DNA from: Actinomycetes bacterium
Lineage (GTDB): Bacteria; Actinomycetota; Actinomycetes; Mycobacteriales; Mycobacteriaceae
Assembly (NCBI GenBank): GCA_023460175.1
Contig: JAEWRC010000188.1
Coordinates: forward strand, 1 to 20,977
Reading direction: 5' to 3'
DNA length: 20,977 bases
A program made the position numbers and the translations under genes. Positions 15,207-20,977 of the stretch are shown here, piece by piece; position 1 is the first letter of the stretch; each line of letters starts with the position of its first letter. The notes under the pieces were generated by a model, which saw only the letters and a program-made list of their open reading frames with translations, was not told the DNA's origin and did no database searches.

Positions 15207-17693
15207 TCAGGCGCGTTGGACGGCGCCGACGGCCGTGCCCGCATGCTCGACGGCGGCCGCGCGCGCGGCGCTGGCGTCGTCCTCGGTCAGGGTGCGGTCG
15301 GGCGCGCGGAACCGCATCGCCAGCGTCAGCGACTTGCGGCCCTCGCCGATCTGCGGCCCGGTGTAGACGTCGAACAGCTCGACGGCCTCGAGCAGCTCAC
15401 CGGCCCCGGCGCGGACCGCGTCGATGACGGCCTGGGCCGGGACGCTGTCCTCGACCACCAGGCTGACGTCCTGGAACACCGCCGGGAATGGGGACACCCG
15501 GGGCGCGGGCAGCACGGTCGCGATCGGGATGGCGGTCAGGCTCAGCTCGGCCGCACAGGTGCCCTTGGGCAGCCCGGAACGTTCGATCACCGCGGGATGC
15601 AGTTGCCCGGCGAAGCCCACGCTGGTCTCGCCGACGAACACCTCGGCGCAGCGACCCGGATGCCACGGCAGCTGCTGGGCCGGCCGCAGCGACACCTCGA
15701 CGCCGCAGGCCCGCGCGACCACGCGCACCGCCTCGAAGGCGTCGGCGGCCTCGACGCGACGGCCGGGACCCCACGGGCCGCGCGGCTCACGCAGGCCGGT
15801 CAGCACGACGGCGACGTGCTCGGGCTGGCGCGGCAGCGACGCGTCCAGCGCGGCGATCTCGGCGTCGGTGGGACGGCGATCGGTCGGGATCAGCTCGACG
15901 GACCGGGTCTGTTCGGTGCGCTCGACCACCTGGGCGATGGCGAACAACGACACATCCGCGGTGCCGCGGGACACGTTGCGCCCCAAGGCTTCCAGCAAAC
16001 CGGGCAGCAGGGTGCTGGCCAGCTGGGGGCGATCGGATTCCAGCGGGTTGAGCACCGCGGCGGTGTTGCGCCGCGGGTCATCCTCGGGCAGACCCCAGGT
16101 GTCGAAGATGCCCGCCGGCAAGAACGGCGTCGGCAACACCTCGACGAAGCCGGACAGCGCCAGCGACTTTCCGACGGCGCGGTGCCGCTGCTGGGCGGCG
16201 GTCAGCCCGCGCCCGGCCGGGGCCGCGGGCAGCACCGACGGGATCGTGTCGAGGCCCTCGAGCCGCAGCACCTCCTCGACCAGGTCGGCCGGGCGCTGCA
16301 GGTCGGGCCGCCAGCTCGGCGGGGTCACCACCAGGTCGTCCCCGTCGGCGACGACCTGCGCGCCGATCTGGGTGAGTCGGGCGGCCGCGACACCGTCGGG
16401 ATACTGCACCCCGGCCGTGCGGCCGGGCAGGTCCGCGGGCATCCGCACCGGGGCGCCCGACCAGTCCTCGCGCGGCGGATCGCCGCGCCAGTCGGTGAGC
16501 GTGGGTTCGACTCGGCCGCCGGCGATCTCGGCGAGCAGGGCGGCGCAGCGGTCCAGCGCGACCACCGAGATGGCCGGGTCGACGGAACGTTCGTAGCGGC
16601 GACCGGCCTCGCTGACCAGATGCAGCCGACGCTGGGTGCGCGAGACCGCCGCCGGATCCCAGATCGCCGCCTCGAGCAGCACATCGGTGGACTCGTCGCC
16701 GATCTCGGTGCTGCCGGCGCCCATCACGCCGCCGATGGCGGCGGTCGCCGCGTCGTCGACGATCAGAACGTCGCCCGGGTCCAGCTTGCGTTCGATGTCA
16801 TCGAGGGTCAGCACGGTCTCGCCGGGCCGGGCGAACCGCACCGCGAAACCGCCCTGGATGCGCGCCCGGTCGTGGGCGTGCATCGGGTGCCCCAGTTCGA
16901 GCATCACGTAGTTGGTGACGTCGACGGCCGGCGAGATCGGCCGGATCCCGCACAGCATCAACCGGCGCCGCAGCCACCACGGGGAGGCGGCGTGCTGGTC
17001 GATGCCGGTGACGGGGCGCAGCGCGAAGCGGCTCACCCCGGTGGCGGGGTCGACCGTCAGCGGCCAGGCCTCACCCTCTGCGGGCAGCGCCTCGACGTCG
17101 GCGGGGTCGGCGAAGGGAAGGTCGAAGGCGCAGGCGATCTCGCGTGCCATGCCGCGCACCGACAGCCCGTAGCCGCGGTCCGGGGTGATGGCCAGGTCGA
17201 ACACCACGTCGTCGAGGCCGAGCACCTCGATGCCGTCGCTACCCGGATCGGCGGTCCCGGCGGGCAGCACCAGGATGCCCGAATGGTCGCTGCCCAGACC
17301 GAGTTCGGCGGCCGAGCAGATCATGCCGTCGGAGATCCGCCCGTAGGTCTTGCGGCTGGCGATGGTGAAGTCACCCGGCAGGGTAGCCCCCGGCAGGGCG
17401 ACGACAACGGAGTCACCGACGACGAAGTTGGTTGCACCACAGACGATGTCGCGGAGCTCGGACTCCCCCACGTCCACCTTGCAGGCCCGGATCGGCTTCT
17501 TGAACTCGGTGAGTTCCTCGATCTCGGCGACCCGGCCGACGGTCAGCGGACCGGTGACCGGACCGAGGGTGATCACGTCCTCGACCTCGTGACCGACCCG
17601 GATCAGCGCCTGTTCGAGTTCGCTTGGGGTGGCGGCGAATTCCGGCGCGCCGGCGCGCACCACCGCGCACAGCCAGCTGTACGGGACGCGCAT
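15207..17693 (-). CDS. pheT: Phenylalanyl-tRNA synthetase beta subunit
   Basis: This 828-residue protein has the length of bacterial PheT. Order of domains by recognisable blocks: the N-terminal MRVPYSWLC segment, an EMAP/tRNA-binding fold at about 40-150 (VGRVAEIEEL, KVDVGE, IVCGATNF, KTYGRISDGMICSAAELGLG), the B3/B4 editing region, the B5 domain, the catalytic-like core, and a C-terminal anticodon-binding (FDX-ACB) domain at about 735-828 (FPAVFQDVSLVVEDSVPA, then VELFDVYTGPQIGEGRKSLT). It pairs with PheS as an alpha2-beta2 enzyme that charges tRNA-Phe and edits Tyr mischarging. The ATG at 17693 overlaps the pheS stop by one base (TGATG), which gives coupled synthesis. No truncation seen. 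Confidence 0.96.
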   Translation of the reverse strand: MRVPYSWLCAVVRAGAPEFAATPSELEQALIRVGHEVEDVITLGPVTGPLTVGRVAEIEELTEFKKPIRACKVDVGESELRDIVCGATNFVVGDSVVVALPGATLPGDFTIASRKTYGRISDGMICSAAELGLGSDHSGILVLPAGTADPGSDGIEVLGLDDVVFDLAITPDRGYGLSVRGMAREIACAFDLPFADPADVEALPAEGEAWPLTVDPATGVSRFALRPVTGIDQHAASPWWLRRRLMLCGIRPISPAVDVTNYVMLELGHPMHAHDRARIQGGFAVRFARPGETVLTLDDIERKLDPGDVLIVDDAATAAIGGVMGAGSTEIGDESTDVLLEAAIWDPAAVSRTQRRLHLVSEAGRRYERSVDPAISVVALDRCAALLAEIAGGRVEPTLTDWRGDPPREDWSGAPVRMPADLPGRTAGVQYPDGVAAARLTQIGAQVVADGDDLVVTPPSWRPDLQRPADLVEEVLRLEGLDTIPSVLPAAPAGRGLTAAQQRHRAVGKSLALSGFVEVLPTPFLPAGIFDTWGLPEDDPRRNTAAVLNPLESDRPQLASTLLPGLLEALGRNVSRGTADVSLFAIAQVVERTEQTRSVELIPTDRRPTDAEIAALDASLPRQPEHVAVVLTGLREPRGPWGPGRRVEAADAFEAVRVVARACGVEVSLRPAQQLPWHPGRCAEVFVGETSVGFAGQLHPAVIERSGLPKGTCAAELSLTAIPIATVLPAPRVSPFPAVFQDVSLVVEDSVPAQAVIDAVRAGAGELLEAVELFDVYTGPQIGEGRKSLTLAMRFRAPDRTLTEDDASAARAAAVEHAGTAVGAVQRA

Positions 17694-18733
17694 CAGGCAC
17701 CCACCCCGAACGGCAGGGAGAACCGCACGTCGCCCTCGACCATGTCGCGCATGTCGGGAATCCCGTTGCGGAACTGCAGCGTGCGTTCCAGGCCCATGCC
17801 GAACGCGAAGCCGGAGTACTCCTGCGGGTCGATGCCCGCGGCGCTGAGCACGTTGGGATCGACCATGCCGCAGCCGCCCCACTCGACCCAGCCGGGGCCG
17901 CCCTTCTTGTTGGCGAACCACACGTCGACCTCGGCCGAGGGCTCGGTGAACGGGAAGAAGTGCGGCCGCACCCGGGTGCGCCCCTCGGGACCGAACAGCG
18001 CCCGGGCGAACGCGTCCAGGGTGCCCTTGAGGTGCGCCATCGTCAGGCCGCGGTCGACGGCCAGCCCCTCGACCTGGTGGAAGACCGGGGTGTGGGTGGC
18101 ATCGAGTTCGTCGGTGCGGAAGGTGCGCCCGATGGAGATGATGTAGACCGGCAGTTCGCGGGCCAGCAGCGCCCGCACCTGCACCGGGGAGGTATGGGTG
18201 CGCAGCAGCTGCCGCGAACCCTCCGGGGCCACGTGGAAGGTGTCCGACTCGCTGCGGGCCGGATGGTCGGGCCCGAAGTTCAGCGCGTCGAAGTTGAACT
18301 GCTCGGTCTCGACCTCGGGCCCCTCGGCCAGCTCCCAGCCCATCGCCACGAACGTGTCGGCGACGTGTTCGGCCAGGATGGTGATCGGGTGGCGCGCCCC
18401 GGTCGGCTGCCGGGTGGACGGCAGCGTGACGTCGATGCGCTCGGCCACCAGCACCGCGGCGTCGCGCTCGGCGCGCAGCACCGCGAGGCGATCGTCGAAG
18501 AGTTGCTGCGCGGCGGTGCGGGCAAGATTGACCCGCTTGCCGGCGTCGGAGCGTTCGGACTTGGGCAGGCTGCCCAGCGCTTGGCGGGCCTGGGCCAGCG
18601 GCGACCGGTCGCCGAGGTGCTCGGTCTTGGCCTTGGCCAGCGCGTCGATGTCGGCGGCGGCCTCGAAGGCCGCCCGGGCCGCGGCGACGGCACCGTCCAG
18701 TGCCTCGCCCGACAAATCCAGTTCGTCACCCAC
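17693..18733 (-). CDS. pheS: Phenylalanyl-tRNA synthetase alpha subunit
   Basis: This 346-residue class II synthetase subunit has an N-terminal coiled-coil arm (about 1-100, containing KTEHLGDRSPL) and a catalytic core. Class II motif 2 is in IGRTFRTDELDATHTPVFHQ and motif 3 in GFAFGMGLERTLQFRN. Phe- and ATP-site blocks LLRTHTSPVQ and FFPFTEPSAEVDVW are present. The start is a GTG at 18733, with GAGGAGG at 18744-18750 ten bases upstream, a long but acceptable spacing. Transcription probably starts near 18778 from TATGAT. The leader of about 45 bases is too short for a T-box or a leader-peptide attenuator. It is divergent from the glutamate-synthase-like gene. Confidence 0.96.
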   Translation of the reverse strand: MGDELDLSGEALDGAVAAARAAFEAAADIDALAKAKTEHLGDRSPLAQARQALGSLPKSERSDAGKRVNLARTAAQQLFDDRLAVLRAERDAAVLVAERIDVTLPSTRQPTGARHPITILAEHVADTFVAMGWELAEGPEVETEQFNFDALNFGPDHPARSESDTFHVAPEGSRQLLRTHTSPVQVRALLARELPVYIISIGRTFRTDELDATHTPVFHQVEGLAVDRGLTMAHLKGTLDAFARALFGPEGRTRVRPHFFPFTEPSAEVDVWFANKKGGPGWVEWGGCGMVDPNVLSAAGIDPQEYSGFAFGMGLERTLQFRNGIPDMRDMVEGDVRFSLPFGVGA

Positions 18734-18760
18734 TCGGTGTGAGCCTCCTCAACAGTTGCG

Positions 18761-18770
18761 ACACCGGTGT
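18761..18770. repeat. Perfect 10-base palindrome in the pheS leader region
   Basis: ACACCGGTGT is a perfect palindrome lying between the inferred pheS transcription start (near 18778) and its ribosome binding site (18744-18750). It could be a protein-binding site or a weak hairpin, or chance. No further arm extension is found. Confidence 0.4.
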
Positions 18771-18783
18771 GACGCCAGTGCTG

Positions 18784-18789
18784 ATCATA
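18784..18789 (-). promoter_or_regulatory. pheST promoter -10 box
   Basis: TATGAT on the minus strand matches TATAAT at five of six bases and would start transcription near 18778, about 45 bases before the pheS GTG. The -35 position (around 18806-18812) has no good match and coincides with the -10 box of the divergent gene. Confidence 0.5.
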
Positions 18790-18804
18790 GGTGATGACCG
18801 TTGG

Positions 18805-18810
18805 TACCCT
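18805..18810 (+). promoter_or_regulatory. Leaderless-type -10 box for the glutamate-synthase-like gene
   Basis: TACCCT (TANNNT) is followed by exactly six bases (CGCGCC) and then the GTG at 18817, so the G of the GTG would be the first transcribed base. This supports the GTG start over any upstream in-frame start. No Shine-Dalgarno is visible. Confidence 0.55.
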
Positions 18811-18816
18811 CGCGCC

Positions 18817-20400
18817 GTGCTGAGGCCACTGCTCGTCGCCGGCGTCGCGGCGGCCGCCGTCCTGTTGGGGTTGCTGGCAGTGCTCGTTCACGCCGGTTGG
18901 TGGCTGGCGGCGGTGCCGGTGGCGGCCCTGGCCGGGCTCGGGGTGTGGGATCTGCTGCAGACCCGGCACACCATCCTGCGGGCGTTCCCCATCCTCGGCC
19001 ACCTGCGCTACCTGATGGAGGCCATCCGGCCGGAGGTCCAGCAGTACTTCATCGAGTCCAGCACCGACGGCACGCCGTTCGACCGCGAGACCCGCGACAT
19101 GGTCTACGAACGCGCCAAGGGCACCAAGGGCGACGAGCCGTTCGGCACCGAACGCAACCTCAACGCCCCGGGCTACGAGTTCCTGCGGCACTCGCTGCGC
19201 GCCAGGGTCGCCCCGGCCATCGCCCCGAGCGTCCGGCTCGGCGGCCCCGACTGCGCCCAGCCCTACGACATCGCGCTGCTCAATGTTTCGGGGATGAGCT
19301 TCGGCGCACTGTCCCCCACCGCGGTCGAGGCGCTCAACGCGGGGGCAGCGCGCGGCGGGTTCGCCCACGACACCGGCGAGGGCGGCATCTCCCCGTATCA
19401 CCTGCGGCCCGGCGGGGATCTGATCTTCCAGATCGGCTCCGGATACTTCGGCTGCCGCGACGCCCACGGCCGCTTCGATCCGGCGACGTTCGCCGAGAAG
19501 GCCCGGTTGCCCGTCGTCAAGGCGGTTTCGATCAAGCTGTCCCAGGGCGCCAAGCCCGGGCTGGGCGGTGTGCTGCCCGGCGCCAAGGTCAATGCCGAGA
19601 TCGCCGCCACCCGGGGTGTCCCCCTGGGGCAGACCGTGGTGTCCCCGCCGGTGCACAGCGCGTTCTCGACCCCGACCGAACTGATGAGGTTCGTCGCCAC
19701 GCTGCGCACCCTGGCCGACGGCAAACCGGTCGGATTCAAGCTGTGCGTGGGGTCGCGTTCGGAGTTCCTGTCGATCTGCAAGGCCATGCTGGTCACCGGC
19801 ATCACCCCGGACTTCGTGATCGTCGACGGCGCCGAGGGCGGCACCGGCGCGGCCCCGCAAGAGTTCGAGGACCACGTCGGCATGCCGCTGACCGAGGGCC
19901 TGATGCTCGTGCACAACGCGCTGGTGGGCGCCGGACTGCGCGACCGCATCCGGATCGGCGCCTCCGGCAAGGTCGCCAGCGGCGTCGACATCGTCTCGCG
20001 CATCATCCAGGGCGCCGACTTCACCCTGTCGGCGCGCGCGATGATGTTCGCGGTCGGCTGCATCCAGGCGCTCAAGTGCAACACCAACCGCTGCCCCACC
20101 GGTGTCGCGACCCAGGATCCGGGGCTGGCGCGCGCCCTGCACGTGCCGGACAAGACCACCCGGGTGGCCAACTTCCAGCAGGCCACGGTGGCCAGCGCGG
20201 CGCAGCTCGTCGCGTCGATGGGGCTGAGCAGCTTCGCCGAACTGGATCCCTCGATGCTGAATCGCCGGGTGGCCGGTCAGCGCACCCAGACCTACGCCGA
20301 ACTCTACGAGTGGTTGATGCCCGGCGAACTACTCGAGGATCCGGCGCCGCTGTCGTGGCGGTCGGATTGGATCGAGGCCTCGGCCGACGAATTCCGCTGA
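18817..20400 (+). CDS. Membrane-anchored FMN-binding glutamate synthase domain protein
   Basis: This 527-residue protein begins with two predicted membrane segments (about 4-22 and 26-44) and then carries the FMN-binding glutamate synthase domain. Visible blocks are GMSFGALSPTAVEALN (start of the FMN barrel), DTGEGGISPYHL, DGAEGGTGAAP (about 339-349) and GASGKVASGVD. The iron-sulfur motif C415-X5-C421-X4-C426 in GCIQALKCNTNRCPTGVATQ is the 3Fe-4S pattern of GltB. The glutaminase (GATase-2) domain and the NADPH subunit are absent, so it cannot be a complete GOGAT. It belongs to the stand-alone FMN-binding glutamate synthase family of about 500 residues, whose reaction is not established to my knowledge. 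An open frame runs further upstream, but the GTG with its exact leaderless spacing is preferred. It is convergent with the cyclase, six bases between stops. Confidence 0.85.
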   Translation: MLRPLLVAGVAAAAVLLGLLAVLVHAGWWLAAVPVAALAGLGVWDLLQTRHTILRAFPILGHLRYLMEAIRPEVQQYFIESSTDGTPFDRETRDMVYERAKGTKGDEPFGTERNLNAPGYEFLRHSLRARVAPAIAPSVRLGGPDCAQPYDIALLNVSGMSFGALSPTAVEALNAGAARGGFAHDTGEGGISPYHLRPGGDLIFQIGSGYFGCRDAHGRFDPATFAEKARLPVVKAVSIKLSQGAKPGLGGVLPGAKVNAEIAATRGVPLGQTVVSPPVHSAFSTPTELMRFVATLRTLADGKPVGFKLCVGSRSEFLSICKAMLVTGITPDFVIVDGAEGGTGAAPQEFEDHVGMPLTEGLMLVHNALVGAGLRDRIRIGASGKVASGVDIVSRIIQGADFTLSARAMMFAVGCIQALKCNTNRCPTGVATQDPGLARALHVPDKTTRVANFQQATVASAAQLVASMGLSSFAELDPSMLNRRVAGQRTQTYAELYEWLMPGELLEDPAPLSWRSDWIEASADEFR

Positions 20401-20406
20401 GGCCCT

Positions 20407-20977
20407 TCAGCTTTCCTTGGTGACCCGGTACATCGTCAGGTCGACGGGAACCCCGCTGGGGCGGGCACTGAACACCGGTCGGCGCACCTTCTTGACACTC
20501 ACCCCGAGTTGGTCGAGTTCCTCGGCGCCGATCAGATCCAGCGTGGCGCCGGAGACGACGATGCCGCCGTGGGTGGCGCGTTCCATCACCCGGGCGGCGA
20601 CGTTGACGTCGACGCCCACCCAGTCCGAACCGATCCGGTGCGGCCGGCCGGTGTGGATGCCGATCCGCATCTTGGGCGTGTAGCCCTGCACCTCAACGGA
20701 TTTCAGCGCCTCGCAGGCGTTGACGGCCGCGACGATGGCCACCGTCGGACTGCGGAACACCGCCATCGACCCGTCGCCCATCCGCTTGACGATGTGTCCG
20801 CCGCGTTCCAGCAGCGGCGGTTCGACGGCGCCCGCCACCCGGCGCAGCAGGGTCAGCGCGGCGTCGTCGCCGGCCGACAGCGCCCAGGCGGAGAAGCCCA
20901 CGAGGTCGGTGAAGACCACGGTGGCCTCGGCGTTGGCGGGGCGGCCGGCCACCTTCTCGGTCAGCGCCTGCCACACC
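20407..20977 (-). CDS. Class III adenylyl cyclase, C-terminal catalytic part (cut by window edge)
   Basis: The visible 189 residues are open to the right edge. Numbered within this fragment, all six key class III residues are present: metal Asp24 (FTDLVGFS) and Asp68 (RMGDGS), adenine-specifying Lys64 and Asp118, and transition-state Asn125 and Arg129 (GVDVNVAARVME). The Lys/Asp pair argues for ATP rather than GTP, and the complete set argues for an active enzyme making cyclic AMP. It resembles Rv1647 of M. tuberculosis, which has the same neighbourhood upstream of pheS. The true start and any N-terminal domain lie outside the window, so the GTG near 20976 should not be taken as a start. Dimer formation is required for activity (family knowledge). 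Confidence 0.88.
   Translation of the reverse strand, partial: VWQALTEKVAGRPANAEATVVFTDLVGFSAWALSAGDDAALTLLRRVAGAVEPPLLERGGHIVKRMGDGSMAVFRSPTVAIVAAVNACEALKSVEVQGYTPKMRIGIHTGRPHRIGSDWVGVDVNVAARVMERATHGGIVVSGATLDLIGAEELDQLGVSVKKVRRPVFSARPSGVPVDLTMYRVTKES

Noticed and set aside
15216..18146. Very long open frame on the plus strand opposite pheT and pheS (976 codons)
   Set aside because: It lies opposite two unmistakable genes. Its translation is low-complexity (Gly, Arg, Gln, His, Asp-rich) with no recognisable domain. Such frames are a by-product of high GC3 codon use.
18734..18783. T-box or leader-peptide attenuator for pheST
   Set aside because: The inferred leader is about 45 bases, too short for either, and no Phe-codon run was found.
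18700..18816. Upstream extension of the glutamate-synthase-like gene
   Set aside because: The frame is open but overlaps the pheS start and promoter DNA. The GTG at 18817 has an exact leaderless -10 spacing and starts directly at the membrane helix.

Overview
The window is a high-GC actinobacterial chromosome segment, most likely from a Mycolicibacterium/Mycobacterium-type organism. I base this on protein resemblance recalled from memory, not on a search. ArgC, ArgF, ArgR and PheS closely resemble the M. tuberculosis proteins. The order adenylyl cyclase - pheS - pheT - argC-J-B-D-F-R-G-H matches the mycobacterial arrangement around Rv1647-Rv1659. Several genes also have TANNNT -10 boxes placed for leaderless transcription, a mycobacterial habit. 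No mobile element, CRISPR array, tRNA or rRNA was seen, and no gene-free stretch exceeds 300 bases (the longest is 159 bases, 3812-3970).

Left part (1-3811, minus strand): a phosphonate operon read right to left as phnD-phnC-phnE-phnF-phnG-phnH. It encodes a lipoprotein binding protein, an ABC ATPase and a permease for uptake, then a GntR/HutC-type regulator (PhnF), then the first two C-P lyase subunits. It runs off the left edge inside phnH. The genes are joined by 4-base overlaps or a 1-base gap. The phnD promoter region holds two adjacent HutC-type operator matches over the -10 box and an 11-base-period repeat resembling a PHO box. This suggests combined control by PhnF and a phosphate-starvation regulator.

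Middle-left (3957-6633): a Uup-like ABC-F ATPase on the plus strand faces a serine alpha/beta hydrolase on the minus strand, their stop codons two bases apart. Both have -10-like boxes just before their start codons.

Centre (6638-15143, minus strand): the complete arginine operon argC-J-B-D-F-R-G-H, covering acetylated-intermediate synthesis, recycling by ArgJ, the ornithine-to-arginine branch and the ArgR repressor. All junctions from argC to argR are 4-base overlaps. argR-argG has a 47-base gap containing an 11-codon micro-ORF. argG-argH has a 97-base gap containing a near-perfect three-stem inverted repeat. The argC promoter has three TGCA-type half-sites spaced 10 bases apart inside its -35/-10 spacer, a good ArgR operator candidate.

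Right part (15207-20977): pheS-pheT (phenylalanyl-tRNA synthetase, minus strand) is divergent from a membrane-anchored FMN/iron-sulfur glutamate-synthase-domain protein, and their promoters overlap. That gene converges on a class III adenylyl cyclase cut by the right edge.

Nothing here is clearly an undescribed system. The most worthwhile leads are the phn regulatory region, the argG-argH folded repeat, the argR-argG micro-ORF and the overlapping pheS/glutamate-synthase-like promoters.
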